This document shows positions 1 through 8,431 of a DNA stretch of 64,000 nucleotides, piece after piece. Origin of the DNA: Isochrysis galbana (taxonomy: Eukaryota > Haptophyta > Isochrysidales > Isochrysidaceae); NCBI GenBank assembly GCA_018136815.1, contig CM030937.1:1166253-1230252 (forward strand), given 5' to 3'. Each line of letters opens with the position of its first letter. Within the stretch, counting starts at the first letter, position 1. The notes under the pieces were generated by a model. It ran no database searches, had not been told where the DNA came from, and worked only from the letters and a program-made list of their open reading frames with translations. Position numbers and translations under genes: made by a program.

Positions 1-2038
1 TTGCAGGAGGCTTGTTGGCTTCGACATCCCATAAGCAGGCGCTTCCGTCGGCAGAGGCAGAGAGCAGCAGTTTGCCCGAGTGCGACCAGGCAACAGAGCG
101 AATAGGAACGCGCTCGTGTGCGCATAGTGTGGGTGGAGGAGCCCGATGAGTTGGATGTCGTCGGGCTGGCAGCCGCAACAATGTCACCGAGCCATCGGCA
201 CCGCCGAGCGCGAGCCGTGAAGCGTCGGGTGCGTACGCTGATCGTAGCTGTGGAGTCCCAAGATGCGCGACCGCAGCAGTATTTTCCGCTTGAAGTGTGA
301 CGGGCGGTACGTCGCCTCCTGAATATACACGAACGAGTGCGGCACCCGCATTTCGACCAAATGGTGTGCCTGATGCTGCCTTGGCGCGCGCTCGTGCTGC
401 CTGGGTCGCCGGGCCTCCTGAGTGCAGCTTGGTCACCGCGGGCGCGGTGCCATATCCGGATGAGCTCACCTTGGCGCGGAAGGTGACAGGCTTGTCTGCA
501 GGTAGACCAGCGCCTCGTGTTGACCCACTGCGCGAACTACTGCGCCCACCGTTCCGCGCACGTCCAGCTCCACGCCCTGACGCTGCCGTGGCACCATCAC
601 GTGCGAGAGCGCGTTCCAACGGTGAGCCAGCAACCGGTGCCCGTGTAACAAGCATCGAGAGATCTGACTCTGGCTCCAAGCCTTCACCTTGCTCTTCCCC
701 CTCCTGACAATTTTCAACCCCAAGAAATGAAGGCTCGGAGAAGCCACCATCGCAACCACTGTGCATGCACGGTGCGCGCTTGGGCGCATCCACAGGTTGT
801 GGAACTCTAGTCTCGCCGGGTGTGCCGTCTCTGCGGCGCCGCCCATTACAATCCTCCACTCTTGCAGGCCCTGACGACGACGGCTGGTCCATATCAAAGC
901 GGACAAAACGTGACGGCTGAGCTTTCCCGTTAGCACTGTGAGACGGAGCTGCCTCGAGGCCGCTACCATCGCAAGCAGCCAATGGATGGATGCTAGTGTC
1001 GAATTGGCTGGACATGCTACTGTCGCCTCCTTCACGCCCACCACAAGCGAGTGCGGAGGACGGTCGCCCTTCACAATCAGATCCGACCCTAATCGCCGTC
1101 GGTTCCGCTTTCAAGCAACCCGCGTCCCCCGATTCTCCTTCCCCTGCGGCGGAGCGCACATTGCCCACACTTCCATGAGTACCACCTCCATCACCACTGG
1201 CGCTGCCATTGATCTCAGCAGCAAAAATGCGCGGGTCTTCCAGCTCATCGAGCACCATCAGCAATTGGGCCGTAGATGGCCGCTCATCGGCGAGAGGTGC
1301 TAGACACGCTGCTAAAGTTGAGAGCAAAAGCCGCGAGTATCCGCCTTCCATGGGTGGCGGCGGGTATTCTGCTCTCAAGATGGCCACCACGAGTGCTGCT
1401 TGATTTGCGGCGGTGAAGGGCAGTCTTCCCGCGGTAAGAAGCTCATAGAGCACGACACCGAGCGACCACACATCGGCCTTAGCATTGTATGGCTCGCCGT
1501 TGCAGAGCTCGGGCGACAGGTAGTACGGTGTGCCAATGATGGTACAGGCATGTGTTGTCGCTCCAGAAAGCTGCCTCGCCACACCGAGATCTCCGAGTCG
1601 GAGCGAGCCATCGGCCGCAAGGAATAGATTCATCGACTTGATGTCGCGGTGAAGAATATTGAGCGAATGCAGGTGCTCCAGCCCACGCAAACTCTCACCG
1701 TAATAGCGCCAGACATCGGCTTCCGTCAGCAGCTCTCCGTTGCGCCTACGGAGCATCCCGTGCAGGTCGCCACCTTCGCACAGCTCCATCACGATGTGGA
1801 GCTTGCCATCCTCGATGAAACTCTCGATGTAAGAGACAACGTGTGGGTGATCGACCGCGGCGAGGAGCTTCACCTCGCGCAGCACCGCAGACTGTGCCGG
1901 CGGCTCGAGCTCGTCGAAGCCCTCCACTTGCTTGAGCGCAAACCGGCAGCCGTCGGCGGTGCGGCGCACGGCAAAGACGGAGCCGTTGGCGCCGGCACCT
2001 AGCTTGCGTTCGAAAACGAAGTCGGCGCGCACCGACAT
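1..2038 (-). CDS. NEK-like protein kinase with C-terminal WD40 repeats (3' end beyond window)
   Basis: An uninterrupted reading frame of 679 codons runs from an ATG at 2038 off the left edge of the window. Residues about 7-250 are a Ser/Thr kinase: glycine loop LGAGANGSVF (13-22), lysine K36 in FALK, alpha-C glutamate E55, HRD at 130-132 with N137, DLG at 150-152 in place of DFG, and GTPYYLSPE (169-177). GTPYYLSPE and a DLG variant are known in NEK (NIMA-related) kinases. After a Ser/Gly-rich low-complexity linker (about 280-560), the last 90 visible residues form WD40-type blades (DASRLALGGADGSV; SGKLLLSASADGSACLWDV). Kinase residues for catalysis are present, so it is probably active. NEK kinases act in cilia and cell-cycle control; the WD40 part would serve binding. 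The kinase-WD40 order is unusual. Other starts upstream of 2038 are possible because the frame stays open for some codons. Confidence 0.85.
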   Translation of the reverse strand, partial: MSVRADFVFERKLGAGANGSVFAVRRTADGCRFALKQVEGFDELEPPAQSAVLREVKLLAAVDHPHVVSYIESFIEDGKLHIVMELCEGGDLHGMLRRRNGELLTEADVWRYYGESLRGLEHLHSLNILHRDIKSMNLFLAADGSLRLGDLGVARQLSGATTHACTIIGTPYYLSPELCNGEPYNAKADVWSLGVVLYELLTAGRLPFTAANQAALVVAILRAEYPPPPMEGGYSRLLLSTLAACLAPLADERPSTAQLLMVLDELEDPRIFAAEINGSASGDGGGTHGSVGNVRSAAGEGESGDAGCLKAEPTAIRVGSDCEGRPSSALACGGREGGDSSMSSQFDTSIHPLAACDGSGLEAAPSHSANGKAQPSRFVRFDMDQPSSSGPARVEDCNGRRRRDGTPGETRVPQPVDAPKRAPCMHSGCDGGFSEPSFLGVENCQEGEEQGEGLEPESDLSMLVTRAPVAGSPLERALARDGATAASGRGAGRARNGGRSSSRSGSTRGAGLPADKPVTFRAKVSSSGYGTAPAVTKLHSGGPATQAARARAKAASGTPFGRNAGAALVRVYSGGDVPPVTLQAENTAAVAHLGTPQLRSAYAPDASRLALGGADGSVTLLRLPARRHPTHRAPPPTLCAHERVPIRSVAWSHSGKLLLSASADGSACLWDVEANKPPA

Positions 2039-2188
2039 GCGTGCCGGCGCGCCAGGCCGTCCCCGCCCCCGGCGGACGACACGCCGCACGCGCCGCGCGA
2101 GGTTCCCCCTGCACAGGGGCTCTCACTTCCGCGCTGTCCCGCACCACCACGCTTCCTCTCTTCCTCCGTCCCCTCTTATTCTTATATT

Positions 2189-2291
2189 AGTCTAGTATGT
2201 GCTCTACTCTACTCTACTCTAGAGTACGCTACTCTACATACTCTACTCTACTCTACTCTACTCTACTCTACTCTACTACTCTACTCTATAA
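2189..2291. repeat. CTCTA microsatellite
   Basis: Tandem CTCTA (ACTCT) pentamers with one interruption (AGAGTACG near 2221) lie just upstream of the kinase start. A similar array occurs at 44838-44898. Confidence 0.9.
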
Positions 2292-2379
2292 AGTGACTCG
2301 CATGGAACGTAAACAAGAAAGTATTGTAGTCGCGGTGGGGTTTTGTTGGGGGGGGGGGGTAACATTGGGGTAGGTATAA

Positions 2380-2660
2380 ACAAATTTACAATATTCTTAC
2401 CCCACATTCGGCCATGGACCCACTACTTTCACACAGTATAAGCAAAACGTAAACGTGAAAACGTTATTCTACACCCCCACTCCCACTCTCCCACTCTCCC
2501 ACTCCCCACTCCCCGGCCTCCCCCCCCCGCCATCAGGCGACTCCCCCTGTGCACTACTAGGGGGGATAGAGGTGAAGTGAAGGGCTTAGATATGGTCCGG
2601 TGGCCCGCCCCCCCGCCCGAGCCCCCCCCCCCCCCTCCCCAATTCATCCCCCCTAGTGAT
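2380..2660 (-). mobile_element. Family D retroelement fragment, 3' half
   Basis: Read on the minus strand, this matches 45680-45890 of the D copy at 45129-45895: ACCATATCTAAGCCCT, CCCCCTAGTAGTG, CGCCTGATGGCGGGGGG and GGTAAGAATATT occur in the same order. It is diverged, and its tail is degenerate rather than a clean T-run. The stretch 2660-2850 to its right is a diverged mosaic with weak similarity to family C (CAAAAGGCCTG). Confidence 0.6.
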
Positions 2661-2849
2661 CCGTTTCAAAAGGCCTGTCCGGAACATGCATCCGACACCG
2701 GGCCCGTGCAAGGAGGAGGGAATCGGGGCGCGGCGATGGAGAGGGAGTCGCGCGGGAAGACCTAACTGGGAGCATACGAAAGGGAAAGGGAAGTGTACAA
2801 GGCCCCCTTTATTTACCCGCAACACGCAACACAACCCATGCCAGTCCCA

Positions 2850-2999
2850 GTCCCAAACCCTTGGCCCCTAAGTAGAGCACGAGGGGACGAGCCGCAAGGT
2901 AGGAGGAGGGAGTGGCAAAGTAAGCGGGCGTGGCTGCGAGATACCGGTTCAGAGCCGCGCGTGTGGCGTGTGGTGAGGATATTAAGAGAAGTTTTTATT
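2850..2999 (+). mobile_element. Family B LINE 3'-end fragment
   Basis: The segment ending GGATATTAAGAGAAGTTTTTATTTAATA parallels the 3' untranslated end of the LINE copy at 52620-52740 (CCCCTA.GTAG.GCACGAGGG.CG.GCCGCAAGG near its start, GAATATTAAGAAGTTTTTT at its end). It is a short, heavily 5'-truncated copy. Confidence 0.55.
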
Positions 3000-3002
3000 T
3001 AA

Positions 3003-3123
3003 TATGCCAAAAATGGCAGAGCATGGGGATGACCGACAGGCCCTCGGAGGGGAATTGGAGCCTGCGAGGGAGGGCACAAGTCCCCCCCCCCCCCCCCATG
3101 CTGAACTAAGTATAAACTTAGTT
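3003..3123 (-). mobile_element. Family B/D 5'-end fragment
   Basis: On the minus strand, AACTAAGTTTATACTTAG at 3123 is the same 5' start seen in the B and D elements at 49188 and 45129, followed by a G-run. Only about 120 bp remain. The first 20 bp are also nearly self-complementary. Confidence 0.5.
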
Positions 3124-3256
3124 GCATATAGTATCACAAAGTGAGTGACCAAAAAGCACATTCATTTTCATTTTGTGTACAACCCACATAGTGCACAGTG
3201 GGGATGATAGGATAATTCAGCATTTTGTACCTCACGCATGTGTACTGCAGCGAATC

Positions 3257-3868
3257 TCATCGCACGCTTGATTCCAGCTTCTCTAATCGTCTGAGCACCC
3301 TCTCGGGTGGATAAAAGGAGAACTGTGTGTACTTCCACCAGCGGGTGATAGAAGACCGAGGATAGATTGCGTGCAAGTGTAGCCACGGCACTGAGTACCA
3401 AGGTGGCCAGTGGAATCCGAGGGCCAACTCGCTCTCGTCAAAGTTATCCCCCACAGTGTCACGCACAAGCTGGCGAGCCTTCGCCTCCATGTCCCGCACC
3501 AGCTGTGCATCTGCTGGCCTAAGATCTGAGGCATCCCGGATGAATCGACGTGGGATGACCAGATAGTGCAACGTTGAGGCTGGGTTCTTGTCAACGAAAG
3601 AAAACAGCTCACCGCTGTCATCTAACACTACGGCTGGTGCCTCCCCACGCAGAATTTGTGCGAAAATATTCTCAGAAGTCTTCCACGTCGTCAAAGGATC
3701 AGATTCCTCTGCAACGGCTGTCCAAGGAAAGACTCTGGTGTTCAAGCAACCAGCCACAGTCACAGCCGCCTTCCTCGCGAATGCGCGCCGATTGGGCAGT
3801 CTAGGCGAGGTTGGGAATGCCAGTGCGCACGCGCGAAGAGTGAGGAGCATGACCCACCGTCGAGGCAT
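3257..3868 (-). CDS. HIT-family protein with plastid-type N-terminal targeting sequence
   Basis: A 203-residue protein read from the ATG at 3868; the frame is open upstream to 4066 but that part has no recognisable content. Residues 1-20 are hydrophobic and end ALAF, followed by the basic stretch PTSPRLPNRRAFARK. This resembles the bipartite presequence of secondary red plastids, where Phe follows signal-peptide cleavage. RRAF followed by a semi-hydrophobic run ending TAVA could be a further thylakoid Tat signal. The HIT domain (residues about 65-180) has ENIFAQILRGEAPA, VIPRRFI and the terminal WLHLHAI (about 162-168). The family normally shows H-x-H-x-H; here the first His is Trp. HIT proteins bind and hydrolyse nucleoside phosphates; with the changed triad the activity is uncertain. 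Domain assignment is firm, targeting is inferred. Confidence 0.8.
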   Translation of the reverse strand: MPRRWVMLLTLRACALAFPTSPRLPNRRAFARKAAVTVAGCLNTRVFPWTAVAEESDPLTTWKTSENIFAQILRGEAPAVVLDDSGELFSFVDKNPASTLHYLVIPRRFIRDASDLRPADAQLVRDMEAKARQLVRDTVGDNFDESELALGFHWPPWYSVPWLHLHAIYPRSSITRWWKYTQFSFYPPERVLRRLEKLESSVR

Positions 3869-4073
3869 GCGATGAGCTCGAGCCCTCGCACCAATGCCTG
3901 GTGTGCCCGGCGCTACGGCGACCTCCCCTCTCCGCCTCTCAACATCTTCTCGTACTCTACTTAAAACTAAGTAAACACCAAAGCTACCTTGGGGGAGCGA
4001 CGGCGCGACGGCCGAAGGGTAAGTAAGGTGATGGTGGCGCAGGGGGAGGCCCCCCACCGGTATCACTGTTTTG

Positions 4074-4114
4074 GGCTGTTTTTGGCTGTGTTTCTACGAA
4101 AGCCAAAAACAGCC
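4074..4114. other. Perfect 14-bp inverted repeat (stem-loop)
   Basis: GGCTGTTTTTGGCT at 4074-4087 is repeated as its exact reverse complement at 4101-4114, with a 13-nt loop. It lies about 200 bp upstream of the HIT gene start, next to other GGCTGTGTTT motifs (about 4127 and 4140). No function can be assigned. Confidence 0.75.
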
Positions 4115-4156
4115 TGTTTTTGCTGTGTTTGGAAACCTTCTGGCTGTGTTTCCCAC

Positions 4157-4230
4157 CTAGGGTAGAGATTGAGGTGAACTCTGAACTCTCGGCGGGGGTA
4201 CCACTTTGAGATTAGTAGTAGTATAGAAAG
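4157..4230 (+). repeat. Short dispersed repeat, copy 1
   Basis: GGTAGAGATTGAGG followed by CTCTCGGCGGGGGTACCAC and TTGAGA recurs with small changes at 24540-24605. No coding content. Confidence 0.6.
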
Positions 4231-4329
4231 GGACTCGGATATCTATAAACCAGAAGCTTGAGCCTCCATCAGCCTTCAGATATCGGCTGTGGTACGCTCC
4301 GTAGGAGTACGTAGTAAACTTTAGCACGT

Positions 4330-4690
4330 AAAAAAAAAACATCTGAAGATTCAGGGCTATACACCTACTGTCGACTGGACTCTCCAGCTCTATTCCCATC
4401 GCCCTTATCTCCCCTCCCTCCACCTCCTCCCCTGCCCCCCTTCTTTCCTTTTTCTTTGGTTTCCGGGGTCCGACCTCGGTGCGCTACCTGAGGTCTGGTT
4501 TGGAGTGTGGGGTCCGGGCAGGCCTTTTGGTCTTTCTTATGCGTATGTCGCGTCCTCTCGGCCGTGTTTCGGTGGTTGGTTCCCGTCTAGATCGCATTGC
4601 CTCTATCGGTGCCCTCCCTTGCTGGTACGTTGTAACAGTGTTTCATTCGACCTCTTCGCCTCGCTCCTCGGTTTCTTGGACAGCGTGCAC
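4330..4690 (-). mobile_element. Family C retroelement, 3' part with oligo-T end
   Basis: The minus strand shares an ordered series of blocks with 54295-54600 (GCGATCTAGACGGGA, ACCAAAAGGCCTGCCCGGA, GGAAACCAAAGAAAAAGG, AAGGGCG.TGG) and ends TAGCCCTGAATCTTCAGATG plus about ten T. The same terminus occurs at 20845-20878, 38566 and 56060-56087. No target duplication could be recognised here. Confidence 0.7.
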
Positions 4691-4799
4691 GATCCTCGCC
4701 GCCCTCGACGCGACCCAAACCGCTCAAAGAGAGTCCGTACGCTCTAAGATCATATGAGATCAGTCTTAAACGACGTTGCTACGTTCTACCTGGACCCTA

Positions 4800-5535
4800 G
4801 ATGGCGTATGCGTATATTGTGTATAATACACAGAGCCGTATACACGCGTATAATACACACTATACACCCTGTATAAACAGTATACGCACAGTATACACAA
4901 GGCGCGCGCAGCGCGCCTCGTCATAGGCGCAGCAGCACGGCGGGCGGGGGCACACCCACCGAAACCAGAAACACCACACAGCCATTGCCAGCCCCTATAG
5001 TTATCTAGATCTGGATCATCATGTGTGTGTAGGCCAACATGTTACATGCTCTCACATGTTGTAACTACAAACATAAAAATGACATTAATAGCAGCTAACA
5101 ATCAATAGCCCGCTCGTCCGCTCGTGCACACACACACAGTACACACACACACACTACACACTGTCAAAGAGTCAAAGTCAAGCCAATAGTGCCAGGATGC
5201 CAGGATACTGGCCTCACTAGACACATCATGTGTGTTATTACTATATACTATATCTACACATGAGAGGATGGCAGATGGCAGTAAAATACACCATTCAGGA
5301 TTCAGGAAGGCGGGTGATGATGTGGGCGATGGGCTGACGATGGGTCCCTATGTCCCTATAGATACATACAAAAATAGTCTATAGTGCTATATGTGTATAT
5401 ATGTAAGTATAGATATATAGCCTCCCCCCCCCTACCCCGTATGTGTATACAGCTGTGTATACAGTGTGTATACATGCCAGACCCGTATACACGCGTATAA
5501 TACGTATACGCGGGCCTGTCGGTGTGTATACGCCA
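4800..5535. repeat. GTATAC-rich AT/CA island with repeated end motif
   Basis: Clusters of GTATAC and TATAC steps lie at 4805-4905 and 5440-5535. A 21-bp segment beginning CCGTATACACGC is identical at 4836-4856 and 5483-5503, so the same motif bounds both sides. Between them are CA/TG runs and short TA-rich stretches. No open frame of interest was seen. Confidence 0.6.
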
Positions 5536-5584
5536 TCTAGGACCCGGACTACACATCTACATTTCTACCCGATTCCCGCTATCT

Positions 5585-6052
5585 CTACTCACAGACGTGT
5601 GGAATGGCTTGAGCGTCGCTTCCTCCTTTCCGGCTGCCATCCTGTGCGGCGGCGGAGCGCGGCGACGTCGCGCGGGCGGGTGGATCCCCGGGGCGCGCCG
5701 AAGCGAGAGAAGCGGAAGCGCACGTCGAAGCGAGAGTCCACACGAGGTAGTCCCGCCAGGTGCCCTCGATGGCGCCCTCGGCCATGGCGCGCGTCCACAC
5801 CTCCTGGCCTGCATACTCGTCCTGCCTTCCGCTGAGCGGTTCTCGGTCGCCGTCGAAGGACTGGCCGATCAGCCCGTGCGGCCATGCGCTGAGCTCGGCT
5901 TCGGGCTCCGTGCTAGCCAATCAGTCATCAGATCTGCAGGTACCACTACGACACGTGTATTCACCACAGCACTCCGAGTTACTTTGGCACACCGACCCTG
6001 GCTCGCGGCATGGCGTCTCACACACTCCATCGTCATGTGGTGCCTTTTTCGC
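5585..6052 (-). pseudogene. Broken gene: cystine-knot-like cluster plus VWD-like C-terminal segment
   Basis: On the minus strand about 40 codons up to 5921 give a cysteine cluster with spacing C-x3-C-x6-C-x5-CC-x4-C-x4-C (GSVCQSNSECCGEYTC), as in small disulfide-knotted domains. A TGA at 5923-5921 follows. In the same frame, directly after it, comes ELSAWPHGLIGQSFDGD and later TRAMAEGAIEG, which I recall from C-terminal parts of VWD-like extracellular proteins, ending in a stop at 5585. The frame is thus split by one in-frame stop. Upstream it runs straight into the 17-bp minisatellite, so any N-terminal part is lost or displaced. Nonsense mutation is the simplest reading; readthrough or a sequencing error cannot be excluded. 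No credible ATG is present. Confidence 0.5.
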
Positions 6053-6157
6053 ACTGGAGCGACGATATCCCACCGTCCTACTCGCGCCCCGCGAAGGGAG
6101 CGTTCGCGGTCGCTTCGACGAAGGGCTTGGTGCGCGTGAACCCGCTGTCGGGTGGGG

Positions 6158-6751
6158 CGAAAGCAGCGGAGGGGCGAAAGCAGCGGAGGGGCGAAAGCAG
6201 CGGAGGGGCGAAAGCAGCGGAGGGGCGAAAGCAGCGGAGGGGCGAAAGCAGCGGAGGGGCGAAAGCAGCGGAGGGGCGAAAGCAGCGGAGGGGCGAAAGC
6301 AGCGGAGGGGCGAAAGCAGCGGAGGGGCGAAAGCAGCGGAGGGGCGAAAGCAGCGGAGGGGCGAAAGCAGCGGAGGGGCGAAAGCAGCGGAGGGGCGAAA
6401 GCAGCGGAGGGGCGAAAGCAGCGGAGGGGCGAAAGCAGCGGAGGGGCGAAAGCAGCGGAGGGGCGAAAGCAGCGGAGGGGCGAAAGCAGCGGAGGGGCGA
6501 AAGCAGCGGAGGGGCGAAAGCAGCGGAGGGGCGAAAGCAGCGGAGGGGCGAAAGCAGCGGAGGGGCGAAAGCAGCGGAGGGGCGAAGCAGCGGAGGGGCG
6601 AAAGCAGCGGAGGGGCGAAAGCAGCGGAGGGGCGAAAGCAGCGGAGGGGCGAAAGCAGCGGAGGGGCGAAAGCAGCGGAGGGGCGAAAGCAGCGGAGGGG
6701 CGAAAGCAGCGGAGGGGCGAAAGCAGCGGAGGGGCGAAAGCAGCGGAGGGG
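6158..6751. repeat. 17-bp minisatellite, 35 units
   Basis: The unit CGAAAGCAGCGGAGGGG is repeated without substitution from 6158 to 6751. One unit at 6583 lacks an A (16 bp), giving 34x17+16 = 594 bp. Because 17 is not a multiple of 3 and the unit has no stop in any frame, long open frames appear here in several frames; these are not genes. Confidence 0.97.
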
Positions 6752-6880
6752 GGAAGCGCTCGCGGGGAAATCGAACAATCCCTCAACCGACCTTTTTAGA
6801 TTTGGGGCGAAAGCAGCGGAGGGGGGAAGCGCTCGCGGGAAAATCGAGCAATCCCTCAACCAACCTTTTTAGATTTGGGA
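6735..6880. repeat. 73-bp direct duplication at the minisatellite edge
   Basis: The last minisatellite unit plus GGAAGCGCTCGCGGG...CCTTTTTAGATTTGGG is repeated once with a 73-bp period (6735 and 6808) and a few substitutions. Confidence 0.85.
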
Positions 6881-7559
6881 CGGTGGCGTATACAACAAAA
6901 CTCATAAGGAGGGCAATTCGACGCCCCCTCCCCTCTCTCGTGCGCGTGGGCGTCTACCAGGCCCTCTCGGGGCGCGCCCTCATGCCGAGCCAAGGCGACG
7001 CTGTTCTCGTCGCGTACGTGGTGCTCCTGGGCCTCTCCTTCGGGGGTGCTCGCGGGGGGGGCTCATGGCTCATGGTAGGGTGAGAGTGAGGGAAAGGAGA
7101 CCAAATGAAGGCAAGCCGCCTGTCAGCAGAGGAAAGCGGGCAGGCGGGCTTGGACGAGGGCGAGGACGGCGGCGAGAACGACATCGAGCGAACAGCAAGA
7201 GGCGAGGGTGAGTGAGAGGAGGGCTGTGATGGCAGGGGCTGGCGAGGCGAGGCGAGTTTGTAGGGTATGAGTGTTACGAGAGCGAGAGCGACGAGAGCGA
7301 GAGCGACGACGGATGACGACTGACGACAGGACGACGGACAGAGACACCCAGGAAAACACCCCGACTCTCGCCCCACGACTTTCTCACATAACTCGACTGA
7401 AATCAAACCCAAACACTCCGATCAAACAACAACGGACGACGATCAAAGGGCGATCTGTCGGCGATCTTGTCTGGAACGGGAATCGCACCATACCGGAAAC
7501 GAGGGGCAATCCTGCCGCACAGGATTCCAAGAGACCTACCAAATAAGACGAAAGGAGTG
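6881..7559. other. Intergenic, no gene recognised
   Basis: CG/GA-rich sequence with simple CGAGAG and ACGACGG runs near 7275-7340. Open frames here are compositional. The part nearest 7560 may belong to the adjoining LTR-like repeat. Confidence 0.5.
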
Positions 7560-7857
7560 CGATGTGCCTAAGGGGGAGATACGAAGAGGTCGTAAATTAA
7601 ACCTGATTGCCCCCAGAAGCAGATAAAGAACCGCTGTGGAGATAGCAAATTAAACCTATTCGCGAGGCGCCTGGGAGGAAGAAAGGTGGGGAAACTTCCC
7701 TTCTCTTTCGAGAGAAAGAGAGAGGGCGCTCCACAACCCACGATCCCATGCATCCAAGCGAAGCTTTTGACCGAGAACCAGAGGAAGCAGAGAATTATAT
7801 CGATAAATGCCGAACGACGAAGAGAAGCCTAACGAGTGTCGATTCGCGAATGCGACA
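7560..7857 (-). mobile_element. LTR-like repeat E, copy 1
   Basis: Read on the minus strand it starts TGTCGCATTCGCGAATCGAC at 7857 and matches the repeat at 23545-23661 (TTCTCTGCTT, GGTCAAAAGC). The first ten bases equal those of the LTR at 59631, and AGGTTTAATTTGC.ATCTCC also occurs in that LTR (60178-60199). It is probably a related solo or partial LTR; its far end is not defined. Confidence 0.5.
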
Positions 7858-8431
7858 TGTAGTCATCGCGTGTTCGACATTTTTGTTACCGCTCTGGCTG
7901 CTCCCTGGCAGCCAGCGCGATAGGTAGACTAAACGGTAGCGTTAGCGGTAGGGCTCTCCCAGGGTCGGGGTGGTGGGGCGGGGGAGTTTTGAGTTTTGGT
8001 CTCCCCCGCTCCCGGCTCTCCGCTCCCCTACCCTAGCGGGCTAGCGGCTAGCGGGAGCTCCCGAGCTCCCGATGTGGCTTGTAGCCCATGGCGAGTGATG
8101 GTCCCCCAGTAGCCAGTAGGTCTTAGGGCGCCCTAGCAGCTCCCAAGCTCGCGGTTGGCGGTTGGCCTATGGCCTATGGAGATATTTATATACCTCTGTG
8201 GATGATAGTAAGTAGAGTATGTGGATGCGTGATGTGTACTCTAGGCGAACACGAGTCGCAAAATAAAACTTCGTCGGGGAGAGGGAGCAGGAGCGGGAGC
8301 CAAGCCGACGAGAGCCGCGGCGCCTCTCGCCTCGCTGAAGAGGGAGAGGGAAGGAGGCACCGCGAGGGGGGGGAGGGGGGGGGGAGACAGACAGACAGAC
8401 AGACAAACAGAGAAAGAGAGAGATCAGTTCA
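7858..8431. other. Intergenic; palindromic GCTAGC/GAGCTC stretch and GACA repeat
   Basis: Short palindromes (GGGAGCTCCC, GCTAGCGGCTAGC) lie at 8030-8070. A (GACA)5 tract at 8387-8406 and GA-rich sequence immediately precede the amine oxidase start. No gene seen. Confidence 0.5.

Noticed and set aside
5760-7083. Several open frames of 200-370 codons across the minisatellite on both strands
   Set aside because: They exist only because a 17-bp unit without stops is repeated; all frames of a strand give the same Ser/Gly/Arg- or Pro/Leu/Arg-rich repeat. No evidence that any is a gene.
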